DNA of 64,000 nucleotides from Agrobacterium tumefaciens (lineage in GTDB: Bacteria > Pseudomonadota > Alphaproteobacteria > Rhizobiales > Rhizobiaceae): positions 2,217,001 to 2,281,000 of the forward strand of contig CP048470.1 in assembly GCA_025559845.1 (NCBI GenBank), written 5' to 3'. This document shows, one piece after another, positions 54,444 to 62,882 of the stretch. The position numbers and the translations under genes are program-made. Within the stretch, counting starts at the first letter, position 1; every line of letters begins with the position of its first letter. Below the pieces are notes generated by a model. It was given only the letters and a program-made list of their open reading frames with translations. It was not told the origin of the DNA and did not search any database.

Positions 54444-55382
54444 ATGACGGACATCTCCATGACTTCTGCACCCACAGCCGTGCGCGTGGCTGCTAAAGCC
54501 AAGCATAAGCAAAGCTCTGTTGCCCACGACCGGGCGCTCACGCTTCTTGTTTTTCTTCCGCCGGCGCTGTTGCTTTTCACGCTCTTCGTCATTTTGCCGA
54601 TGGGCGAGGCCGCGTGGTACAGTCTCTATCGCTGGAACGGTTATGGTACGCCCACCGAGTTTGTCGGCCTTAGGAACTTCCAAGTTCTTTTCGGCAATGC
54701 GGCTTTCTCACAGGCGCTTCTCAACAACGGCCTCATCATCCTCATTTCCGTGTTGATTCAGATCCCACTCGCCATCTGGCTTGCGATGATGCTGGCGCAC
54801 CGGATTCCAGGCGTCGTTGCCTTCCGACTTGTGTTTTTCCTGCCCTACGTGCTTGCTGACGTCGCTGCAGGCCTGATCTGGCGGTTCGTTTATGATGGCG
54901 ATTACGGACTGTTTGCAGCGATTTCCAGTTTCTTCGGATTTGCCAACCCCTATGTTCTGGCGGACAAGGATGTCGCAATCTATGCCGTGCTAGGGGTTAT
55001 CGTCTGGAAGTACTTCGGGTTCCATATGATGCTTTTCATCGCGGGCCTGCAGTCGGTCGACAAGAATGTCCTGGAGGCTGCCGAAATCGACGGTGCCAGC
55101 GGCTGGCAGAAGTTCCGCTACGTCACATTGCCGATGTTGGGCTCGACCGTCCGCCTCTCTGTGTTTTTTGCAGTGATAGGTTCCTTGCAGCTCTTCGACA
55201 TGATCATGCCGCTCACCGGTGGCGGCCCGTCCAATTCAACACAGACCATGGTCACCTTCCTCTACACCTACGGCGTCATGCGCATGCAGGTTGGGCTTGG
55301 GAGTGCAGTTGGCGTCGTTCTTTTCATTATCTGCGTGACGCTCGCCTTCGGTTACAAAAGGATTTTCATGCGCCATGACTGA
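54444..55382 (+). CDS. Sugar ABC permease (MalF type)
   Basis: A 312-residue CUT1 permease with six helices (first ALTLLVFLPPALLLFTLFVI) and EAA loop LEAAEIDGASGWQKFRYVTL. It ends by overlapping the next permease by 8 nt, so the two are co-translated as a heterodimer. Start ATG at 54444; a downstream ATG five codons later is possible. The 171-nt gap before it holds the hairpin. Confidence 0.9.
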   Translation: MTDISMTSAPTAVRVAAKAKHKQSSVAHDRALTLLVFLPPALLLFTLFVILPMGEAAWYSLYRWNGYGTPTEFVGLRNFQVLFGNAAFSQALLNNGLIILISVLIQIPLAIWLAMMLAHRIPGVVAFRLVFFLPYVLADVAAGLIWRFVYDGDYGLFAAISSFFGFANPYVLADKDVAIYAVLGVIVWKYFGFHMMLFIAGLQSVDKNVLEAAEIDGASGWQKFRYVTLPMLGSTVRLSVFFAVIGSLQLFDMIMPLTGGGPSNSTQTMVTFLYTYGVMRMQVGLGSAVGVVLFIICVTLAFGYKRIFMRHD

Positions 55383-56223
55383 TACATCCACCTCCGTCCG
55401 CATGCCGCTTCAGACGAAGCTCTATCTCTACGTTTCTTTGAGCCTGATTGCCGCGATCGTGCTGGTGCCGCTTTTGACAACTGCGCTTGGCGGCTTCAAG
55501 ACGTTGGGCGACCTGCGTGTCAATCCCTTCGGTGTGCCTCAGGAGTGGCAGTGGGCCAACTACGGCGACATCCTGTTTGGCAAGCGTTACTGGCTGCAAA
55601 TATTCAATTCGCTGGTGATCGCAGTCCTGACGGTCTTCTTGACCCTCACGGTGTCTGCGATGGCTGCCTTCACCTTTGCGCACGTCAAATTTTTTGGTTC
55701 ATCGTTCCTTCTCAATTACTTCCTGTTGGGGCTGATGTTCCCGGCAGCGACTGCAATCCTGCCGCTGTTCATTCGTATCCGCGATCTCGGCCTGCTCGAT
55801 ACTTACTGGGGCGTCGTCCTGCCCCAGGTGGCATTTGGTCTGGGTATGAGCATCCTGCTTTTTCGCAATTACTTCCGCAATTTGCCCGAGGAGTTGTTCC
55901 AGGCAGCATTCGTGGATGGCTGCGGTTATTTACGCTTCTTCTGGCATATATCTCTGCCACTTTCTCGACCGATCGTAGCGACTGTCGGCATCGTGTCATT
56001 CGTCGGAAGCTGGAACAGCTACATCCTGCCTCTCATCATGCTGAATTCGGAATCCAAGTATCCGTGGCCCCTTGGGATCATGGTCTATCGCGGCGAATTC
56101 GGGACGGAATGGCAGCTTGTTCTTGCTTTTATTACCCTGACCATTCTGCCCACCGTCATCGTCTTTTTCCTTGCTCAGAAACACATCATCGCAGGTCTCA
56201 CGGCCGGCGCCGTCAAATCGTGA
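55375..56223 (+). CDS. Sugar ABC permease (MalG type)
   Basis: A 282-residue CUT1 permease: LYLYVSLSLIAAIVLVPLLT first helix, EAA loop LFQAAFVDGCGYLRFFWHIS, end segment FFLAQKHIIAGLTAGAVKS typical of MalG proteins. Pairs with the previous gene product. The ATPase gene follows after 17 nt. Confidence 0.9.
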   Translation: MTDTSTSVRMPLQTKLYLYVSLSLIAAIVLVPLLTTALGGFKTLGDLRVNPFGVPQEWQWANYGDILFGKRYWLQIFNSLVIAVLTVFLTLTVSAMAAFTFAHVKFFGSSFLLNYFLLGLMFPAATAILPLFIRIRDLGLLDTYWGVVLPQVAFGLGMSILLFRNYFRNLPEELFQAAFVDGCGYLRFFWHISLPLSRPIVATVGIVSFVGSWNSYILPLIMLNSESKYPWPLGIMVYRGEFGTEWQLVLAFITLTILPTVIVFFLAQKHIIAGLTAGAVKS

Positions 56224-56240
56224 CTTGAAAGGAGCATAAA

Positions 56241-57314
56241 TTGGCTTCCGTTGAACTTAAGGATATCCGCAAGTCCTACGCCGCGCTTGATGTCATTCAC
56301 GGCATCTCTCTCGATATTGCAGATGGCGAATTCATTGCTCTGGTTGGCCCTTCCGGCTGCGGCAAGTCCACGTTGCTGCGCATGATTGCCGGTCTCGAGG
56401 AAATCACTGACGGTGACATTCACATTGGTGGCACCATCGTCAACGGAATGACACCGCGTGAGCGCAATATTGCGATGGTGTTTCAGTCATACGCGCTTTA
56501 CCCGCACATGACCGTTGCCGAGAACATGGGGTTTAACCTCAAGCTTGCTGGCCAGCCGAAAAATGTCATTGATGAACGCGTTGCGGAAGCGGCGCGCATG
56601 CTTGATCTCGGTAAGTTGCTGGAACGCAAGCCTTCCCAGCTTTCCGGTGGTCAGCGGCAACGTGTCGCCATGGGACGTGCGGTCGTGCGCAACCCTGCCG
56701 TCTTCCTCTTCGATGAACCTCTGTCAAACCTTGATGCCAAGCTCCGAGTGCAGATGCGAAGCGAAATCAAGGCGTTGCATCAGAAAGTTGGGACCACATC
56801 CATTTACGTCACCCACGACCAGATTGAGGCAATGACGCTCGCGGATCGTGTTGTCGTTCTCAACCATGGCCGCATCGAACAGCAGGGTACTCCGCTCGAA
56901 CTCTACAAGACGCCTGCAAATCTTTTCGTGGCGGCCTTTATTGGTTCTCCGGCGATGAACCTCATTGAATGCGTGGTTGATGGTGAAGGCAACGAACCTG
57001 CCGCTCGCCTGAAGGACGGCACGGCCATTCGCATTTCGACGGGCAAAAAGGTCAAGCGCGGTCAATCGGTGACAATAGGTTTAAGACCCGAGCATATCGG
57101 CTCGACCACAGGAGGCGACGTCGCTCTGTCCGGTCGAACGGTTCTCGTCGAGCCAACCGGTGCGCAAACCCATGTGATTTTCGAGCTTGCAGGAGATCAG
57201 GTCACTGCGGTCGTTGACGGCGAACAGCCTGTCCGCGTCAATACGCCTTTCGCTGCCAGCATCAGTCATGAGCGCGTGCACGTCTTTGATCGCGCAAGCG
57301 GTATCGCTTTGTGA
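56241..57314 (+). CDS. Sugar ABC transporter ATPase (UgpC/MalK type)
   Basis: A 357-residue ATPase: Walker A GPSGCGKST, signature LSGGQRQRVAMG, Walker B VFLFDEPLSNLD, switch His THDQIEAMT, and a C-terminal regulatory domain (GLRPEHIG). The start is TTG at 56241, backed by AAAGGAG at good spacing and the family N-terminus ASVELKDIRKSY. Similar in plan to SmoE but encoded in the other operon. Confidence 0.92.
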   Translation: MASVELKDIRKSYAALDVIHGISLDIADGEFIALVGPSGCGKSTLLRMIAGLEEITDGDIHIGGTIVNGMTPRERNIAMVFQSYALYPHMTVAENMGFNLKLAGQPKNVIDERVAEAARMLDLGKLLERKPSQLSGGQRQRVAMGRAVVRNPAVFLFDEPLSNLDAKLRVQMRSEIKALHQKVGTTSIYVTHDQIEAMTLADRVVVLNHGRIEQQGTPLELYKTPANLFVAAFIGSPAMNLIECVVDGEGNEPAARLKDGTAIRISTGKKVKRGQSVTIGLRPEHIGSTTGGDVALSGRTVLVEPTGAQTHVIFELAGDQVTAVVDGEQPVRVNTPFAASISHERVHVFDRASGIAL

Positions 57315-57464
57315 TCTTCTGCTCCACACGTTCTGAGTGAAATATGCTGTTTGTCTCCTCCCGATCGCATTTGGGGGTTGCCAGAAAATAACGAGCGGTT
57401 AGCTTGGCGATTGGGAGCCAAAGCGATTTTATCGCGCATCTGTATCGATACAGGAGGAGTTTTT

Positions 57465-58517
57465 ATGAAGACGATCAAAGGGCCGGGCATTTTCCTTGGC
57501 CAGTTTGCTGGCGACGCTGCGCCGTTCAATACCTGGGACGGAATTACCAAGTGGGCGGCGGAAAAAGGTTACGCAGGTGTCCAGGTTCCCACCTGGGCAA
57601 GCCAGCTCATCGATCTGAAAAAAGCAGCTGAATCGAAAGACTATTGCGATGAGTTCGCCGGCGTCGCCCGCACAAACGGCGTGGAGGTGACCGAACTTTC
57701 AACCCATTTGCAAGGCCAGCTCGTTGCCGTGCATCCGGTGTATGACGAAGCGTTCGATGGGTTCGCCGTCCCCGAAGTTCGTGGCAACCCTAAGGCTCGT
57801 CAGCAATGGGCCGTTGAACAGGTCAAGCTCGCTCTGAAAGCCTCACGTAATCTCGGTATCAAGGCGCATGCGACATTTTCCGGCGCATTGGCCTGGCCAT
57901 TCATTTATCCATGGCCACAACGTCCGGCAGGTCTGGTGGAAACGGCGTTTGATGAACTCGCCAAACGCTGGACGCCGATCCTCGACTATGCGGATGAGCA
58001 GGGAGTTGACGTCTGCTACGAAATTCATCCCGGCGAAGATCTTCACGACGGCACTACGTTCGAGATGTTCCTGGAGCGCGTGAAAAACCATCCGCGTGCC
58101 AACATGCTCTACGATCCATCACACTACGTACTGCAATGCCTCGATTATCTCGACAACATCGACATCTACAAAGACCGCATCAAGATGTTCCACGTCAAGG
58201 ATGCCGAGTTCAATCCGACCGGACGACAGGGCGTTTATGGCGGCTATCAGGGTTGGGTCAATCGTGCCGGCCGGTTCCGGTCGCTTGGTGACGGGCAGGT
58301 GGATTTCGGTGCGGTCTTTTCCAAAATGGCAGCCAACGATTTCGATGGATGGGCTGTTGTCGAATGGGAATGCGCCATCAAACATCCTGAAGACGGTGCA
58401 AGAGAAGGTTCTGAGTTCGTAAAGGCGCACATCATTCGGGTCACCGAAAAAGCGTTCGACGACTTTGCATCTAGCGGCACTGACGATGCAGCCAACCGTC
58501 GTATGCTCGGTCTGTAA
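57465..58517 (+). CDS. Sugar phosphate isomerase/epimerase-like TIM-barrel protein
   Basis: A 350-residue AP-endonuclease-2-type barrel. Metal-site residues are expected in CYEIHPGEDL (Glu), YDPSHYVLQ (Asp, His), KMFHVKDAEF (His) and VVEWECAIKH (Glu). It likely isomerises or epimerises a sugar, possibly a keto-sugar made by the neighbouring Gfo/Idh/MocA enzymes. The ATG at 57465 follows GGAGGAG; a longer frame from 57351 includes the 150-nt intergenic region. Next gene 25 nt away. Confidence 0.87.
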   Translation: MKTIKGPGIFLGQFAGDAAPFNTWDGITKWAAEKGYAGVQVPTWASQLIDLKKAAESKDYCDEFAGVARTNGVEVTELSTHLQGQLVAVHPVYDEAFDGFAVPEVRGNPKARQQWAVEQVKLALKASRNLGIKAHATFSGALAWPFIYPWPQRPAGLVETAFDELAKRWTPILDYADEQGVDVCYEIHPGEDLHDGTTFEMFLERVKNHPRANMLYDPSHYVLQCLDYLDNIDIYKDRIKMFHVKDAEFNPTGRQGVYGGYQGWVNRAGRFRSLGDGQVDFGAVFSKMAANDFDGWAVVEWECAIKHPEDGAREGSEFVKAHIIRVTEKAFDDFASSGTDDAANRRMLGL

Positions 58518-58542
58518 GTAATGGAATAGGTGAGGAAATATT

Positions 58543-59733
58543 ATGGCAATTGAAGGAAAGACGACCGACAAGGCGGCAAGCAAGCGCATTCGTCTCGGTA
58601 TGGTGGGCGGCGGTACAGGCGCATTTATCGGCGGTGTTCACCGTATGGCGGCGCGGCTCGACAACCGTTTTGACCTTGTGGCCGGCGCCTTGTCCTCGAC
58701 GCCGGAAAAATCGAGGGCGTCCGGTCTTGAACTGGGGCTGGATGAAGATCGCTGCTATGGCTCGTTTGAAGAAATGGCCGAGAGGGAAGCCGCAAGGGAT
58801 GATGGCATTGAAGCTGTCGCAATTGTCACGCCGAACCACGTGCACTATCCCGCTGCAAAGGCGTTTCTGGAGCGTGGTATTCACGTCATCTGCGATAAAC
58901 CGCTGACCTCCAATCTCGACGATGCCAGAAAGTTGAAAGAGGTGGCCGACAAGGCCGACGCACTGTTCGTCCTGACACACAACTACACAGGCTATCCAAT
59001 GGTGCGTCACGCCCGGGAACTGGTAGAAAGTGGCGCTCTTGGTGACATTCGTCTTGTCCAGATGGAGTATCCTCAGGACTGGCTGGCCGAACCTATCGAA
59101 CAGACCGGTGCAAAACAGGCTGTCTGGCGGACCGATCCTGCGCAGTCGGGGGCGGGTGGTTCTACCGGCGATATCGGAACCCACGCCTATAACCTTGGTT
59201 GCTTTATCTCCGGTCTTGAAGCCGACGAGCTTGCTGCAGACGTTCACACTTTCGTCGAGGGACGTCGCCTCGATGACAATGCGCACGTCATGTTGCGCTT
59301 CAAGTCAAAAGGTTCGGTGCAACCTGCAAAGGGGCTGTTGTGGTGCAGCCAGGTGGCCGTCGGGCATGAAAATGGCTTGAAGATCCGTGTCTACGGTACA
59401 AAGGCCGGGATCGAGTGGACGCAGGCCGATCCGAACTATCTGTGGTTTACCAAGCTCGGTGAGCCAAAACAGCTTATCACTCGCGGTGGAGCGGGGGCCG
59501 GAGCTGCGGCTGGACGTGTCACGCGCATTCCATCAGGTCACCCAGAAGGCTATCTCGAAGCATTCGCAACGATCTACACCGAAGCTGCGCACGCCATCGA
59601 AGCGCGCCGTTCTGGCGACGCACTCGACAAAGCGGTGAATTACCCGACCGTCGACGATGGAGTGAAGGGCGTCGCATTCGTCACAGCCTGCATCGAATCC
59701 GGGACAAAGAACGGGAGCTGGGTAAAGCTGTAG
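58543..59733 (+). CDS. Gfo/Idh/MocA-family sugar oxidoreductase
   Basis: A 396-residue dehydrogenase with Rossmann motif RLGMVGGGTGAFIGGVHR, catalytic-lysine signature VICDKPLTSNLDDARKLKEV, and GAGGSTGDIGTHAYNLGCFI on the substrate side. It is longer than the paralogue at 50436-51536 and belongs to another branch. Probably oxidises a sugar, with the isomerase and ThuA-like protein. Last gene of the operon; a strong terminator follows. Confidence 0.88.
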   Translation: MAIEGKTTDKAASKRIRLGMVGGGTGAFIGGVHRMAARLDNRFDLVAGALSSTPEKSRASGLELGLDEDRCYGSFEEMAEREAARDDGIEAVAIVTPNHVHYPAAKAFLERGIHVICDKPLTSNLDDARKLKEVADKADALFVLTHNYTGYPMVRHARELVESGALGDIRLVQMEYPQDWLAEPIEQTGAKQAVWRTDPAQSGAGGSTGDIGTHAYNLGCFISGLEADELAADVHTFVEGRRLDDNAHVMLRFKSKGSVQPAKGLLWCSQVAVGHENGLKIRVYGTKAGIEWTQADPNYLWFTKLGEPKQLITRGGAGAGAAAGRVTRIPSGHPEGYLEAFATIYTEAAHAIEARRSGDALDKAVNYPTVDDGVKGVAFVTACIESGTKNGSWVKL

Positions 59734-59743
59734 CACCTGAAAC

Positions 59744-59772
59744 AAATGGACCGGGAACTCCCCGGTCCATTT
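59744..59772. terminator. Terminator after sugar operon
   Basis: Perfect 12-bp stem AAATGGACCGGG / CCCGGTCCATTT with a 5-nt loop, followed by CGTTTGATTGT. It lies between the convergent oxidoreductase and glycerate kinase genes. Confidence 0.85.
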
Positions 59773-59842
59773 CGTTTGATTGTACCGGTTTAGCTATTCC
59801 GACATTGCGCGGCGATTGATTGGCCGCTTGTACATCAAATTC

Positions 59843-61114
59843 TCATCCGATGAGTATTGCTCTGATGTCGTTGACGTTCGTGAGCGTGGGACCGGTCACG
59901 ACAAGGTCGTCTATGGCCTTAAATGCCGTATAGCTGTCGTGGTATACCAGAGACTGGCGAGCATCAATGCCCGCCGCGTGGATGCGCGAAAGCGTATCTG
60001 GGGTTACCAGCGCACCGGCCGCATCTTCAACGCCATCAATCCCGTCACTGTCGCCAGCAATAGCCCATATCCCGGCCGCACCCTTCAACGTCAGCGCAAG
60101 GCTTAACAGGAATTCGGTGTTGCGGCCGCCCTTGCCCGCGGGGCCTTTTCCGATTGTGACCGTTGTTTCACCGCCCGAAAGCAGCACGGCCGGGCCTTTG
60201 ATGGGCAAGCCTTTCTTGCTGGCAGAAATTGCGATGCCTGCCATCACCGCACCGACATCCTTGGATTCTCCCTCAAGAGAATCTCCAAGGATAAGAGGCT
60301 GAAGACCGAGTTTGCGGGCTTCTTCCGCCGCGGCCTGGAGCGCCAGGGACGGGGCGGCGATAAGGCGGACATCTTCTTCGATCTCGCCCGCTTTGGGTGT
60401 TTCATCGCCTTTCTCAAGAACGTTGCGTACGCTTTCGGGCAAATCCAGTCCGTATCGCGAAACGATCTCCCGGACGGTGGCGATGTCCGTTGGGTCTGCA
60501 ACGGTCGGGCCAGACGCAATTTCAGACGGATCATCGCCAGGTACGTCCGAAATCAGCAGCGAGACGACCTTTGCCGGCTTGGCCGCGAGCGCCAGACGCC
60601 CGCCCTTGATGCGTGACAAGTGTTTACGTACAGCGTTCATTTCCGAAATTGGCGCGCCACTGGAAAGAAGCGCCCGGTTGACCGCCATTTTGTCGGCAAG
60701 CGTCATTCCGTCGCCTGGAGCAACCATGAGTGCCGAGCCGCCGCCTGAAATCAGAGCGATGACCATGTCATCCGGGCCCAGATTTTGAACGGCGGCGAGA
60801 ATGCGGATAGCTGCTTCTTCGCTCATCGCATCAGGGACCGGATGGGATGCCTCGATGATTTCGATCCGACCAGCAGGAACCGCATGGCCGTAACGGGTGA
60901 CCACAATGCCGGATAGGTCAACAGAGGGCCAGGCGGCATCCAGAGCCGCTGCCATCGCGGCAGATGCTTTGCCGGCGCCCACCACCACACATTTTCCTTT
61001 CGGCGGCGAGGGTAGATGTGGATGCAAAACCTTTCCCGGGTCTGCGCTGGAGACAGCAGCCATGAAAATACGATTGAGCGCGTTTCTGGCCTGCAAATCG
61101 TTCCAGATTGTCAT
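59843..61114 (-). CDS. Glycerate 2-kinase (MOFRL family; TtuD/GckA type)
   Basis: A 423-residue enzyme phosphorylating D-glycerate to 2-phosphoglycerate. Motifs: VVVGAGKASAAMAAALD, VIALISGGGSALMVAPGDGM, AVRKHLSRIKGGRLA, ISDVPGDDPSEIASGPTVAD, and the C-terminal MOFRL part GGRNTEFLLSLALTL with AGDSDGIDGVEDAAGA. Some family members are annotated hydroxypyruvate reductase. The ATG at 61114 follows CGGGAG; a longer frame to 61237 reads through the previous gene. It sits 4 nt after the DUF1304 gene. Confidence 0.9.
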   Translation of the reverse strand: MTIWNDLQARNALNRIFMAAVSSADPGKVLHPHLPSPPKGKCVVVGAGKASAAMAAALDAAWPSVDLSGIVVTRYGHAVPAGRIEIIEASHPVPDAMSEEAAIRILAAVQNLGPDDMVIALISGGGSALMVAPGDGMTLADKMAVNRALLSSGAPISEMNAVRKHLSRIKGGRLALAAKPAKVVSLLISDVPGDDPSEIASGPTVADPTDIATVREIVSRYGLDLPESVRNVLEKGDETPKAGEIEEDVRLIAAPSLALQAAAEEARKLGLQPLILGDSLEGESKDVGAVMAGIAISASKKGLPIKGPAVLLSGGETTVTIGKGPAGKGGRNTEFLLSLALTLKGAAGIWAIAGDSDGIDGVEDAAGALVTPDTLSRIHAAGIDARQSLVYHDSYTAFKAIDDLVVTGPTLTNVNDIRAILIG

Positions 61115-61118
61115 GGAA

Positions 61119-61481
61119 TCAAACTCCCGTCGTCGCGAAGGTGAGTGCTCCGAGTGCCAGCAGGGCAGGGAGCGTCTGAATGAAGAGGATTTTGATGTTC
61201 GCGGTGATAGCGCCGAAAATCCCAGCGACCGCGACACAGATGAGGAAGAAGACTTTGAAGGTCAGTCCGGCGTCTCCCAGCAATAGACCGTACGTCAGCC
61301 CTGCAGCGATGAACCCGTTATAAAGCCCCTGATTTGCGGCAAGCACCTTTGTCTGTCTTGCGAAATCAGCAGTGAGGCCAAACGCCTTGCGACCTGCGGG
61401 TTTCTCCCAGAGCAACATCTCCAGCACAACGATATAGAGATGGATTGCGATGACGACCGCAATGAGAATATTTGCGAGCAT
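61119..61481 (-). CDS. DUF1304 small membrane protein
   Basis: A 120-residue protein with four hydrophobic helices: MLANILIAVVIAIHLYIVVL, GLYNGFIAAGLTYGLLLGD, FKVFFLICVAVAGIFGAIT and LFIQTLPALLALGALTFATT. LEMLLWEKPAGRKAFGL and NQGLYNGF are the recognisable DUF1304 pieces. Function unknown. It precedes the glycerate kinase gene by 4 nt, so the two are co-transcribed. GGAGGAAAG precedes its ATG. Confidence 0.82.
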   Translation of the reverse strand: MLANILIAVVIAIHLYIVVLEMLLWEKPAGRKAFGLTADFARQTKVLAANQGLYNGFIAAGLTYGLLLGDAGLTFKVFFLICVAVAGIFGAITANIKILFIQTLPALLALGALTFATTGV

Positions 61482-61716
61482 GTGCGGCTTTCCTCCAAAA
61501 AACCTATCTGCCGGGCGGTGACCTCAAACATCGCCCGACATGAATGTTTTAATGACCAAGTAGCTCGCGGCAAGCCCGGCACTTCCTTGTAATGGCTTAT
61601 TTGAATACTTTCGTGTGGCGCAATGAACCGATCGCCCTTGGTGAAAGACCAGCGGGCAGGTCGTCCCAAATGGTCTGCCGAGGAAGCGCAGGGGCTTTCG
61701 AAACGGACTATTTACG

Positions 61717-62679
61717 TCAACCGATCATCGCTTCGATCTCTGACGTTGCATCGCCATGGGTTGAGAAATCCTTCTTGCGGAACTGGCTTGGCGGAGCGCC
61801 AACAACACGTTTGAACGCACGACTGAAGGAGGCCTCGGAATCGTAACCAAGTTTTTCTGCTGCTGCTGTCACCCGCATTCCTTCACGCAACCAAAGCCGC
61901 GCCTGGTGCATCCTCACGCGTACCACGTAACGGGCGGGGCTTTCCCCGACCAAACGAGTAAAACGCTCCGCAAAACTTGAACGTGAAGCGCCCATCAGTG
62001 CTGCGAGTTCCTCGACACTCCAGTCTTTGTCGGGTGAAAGATGGACAGCTGCGAGGACCCTCCCGAGCTCGGGGTTCCTGACTGCCGCAAGCCAACCACT
62101 GGAATCGCCGCAGCCATGCTCGACCCAGGTTCGAATAAGCGTTGCAGTCAGCACGTCGGCAAGGCGTGCAAGAATACCGCCAGCCCCAACACGGTTGAGT
62201 TCAACCTCCCTTGTCATTGCTTCGAGCAAGTGGGGAATAGCCGGATCGCTTTTTGCCAGGTCGCTTGTCAACATCACATCGGGCATCATCTGCAAAAGCG
62301 GATGGAGATGATCCATGTTGAACCGCATGGAAGCTGTGAATGCGACGGTATCGCCGCCTGAACTGGCACATTGCATGTCAAAAATGCCTTGGCACACTTC
62401 CTTCTTGCCAAACCGATCGAAGGGCGTTGGCGCAACATTCTCGCTACTGCCCAGTACGTGCGCGTGTCCACGCGGCAGAAGAACGGCATCACCGCATTTC
62501 AGATCGAGCCAATCGCCGGATGGCTTATGCAGTTTTGCCTGTCCGACACCAATGAAATGAAATCGCGCAGCCTCCTGGTCGGGAAAGGCAGTCGCCCATG
62601 GAGATGCCATACGGCAACGACCATATTCGACACCGTCAAGGCGCAAACCGCGCAACATCTCTGTCAGGGCATCGTTCAT
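61717..62679 (-). CDS. AraC-family regulator with cupin domain
   Basis: A 320-residue regulator. N-terminal cupin-type domain (about 10-190; FHFIGVGQAKLHKPSGDWLD, GDAVLLPRGHAHVLG) and C-terminal double helix-turn-helix (WSVEELAALMGASRSSFAER, then VTAAAEKLGYDSEASFSRAF). It is divergent from the NepI-like exporter gene 203 bp away and probably regulates it. The gap 61482-61716 downstream holds no convincing gene. Confidence 0.87.
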   Translation of the reverse strand: MNDALTEMLRGLRLDGVEYGRCRMASPWATAFPDQEAARFHFIGVGQAKLHKPSGDWLDLKCGDAVLLPRGHAHVLGSSENVAPTPFDRFGKKEVCQGIFDMQCASSGGDTVAFTASMRFNMDHLHPLLQMMPDVMLTSDLAKSDPAIPHLLEAMTREVELNRVGAGGILARLADVLTATLIRTWVEHGCGDSSGWLAAVRNPELGRVLAAVHLSPDKDWSVEELAALMGASRSSFAERFTRLVGESPARYVVRVRMHQARLWLREGMRVTAAAEKLGYDSEASFSRAFKRVVGAPPSQFRKKDFSTHGDATSEIEAMIG

Positions 62680-62882
62680 ACTGGCCTCAGTTTTTTGGAC
62701 GTTATGTCAAGAATTACGGATTTTTTAGCATGGAAACGCCAGCGTGTCACGCGTAGGTTACGTGCATTCCCTGGTGCGGCGGGAATGACCTCCCGATGAT
62801 CCCGCCGTTCCTTTCCATCTTCTTCACCCTGTTCTGCAAGGGATGCCTGCGTTAGCTGCACGGCGCCCGCCAGGAGATTTTT

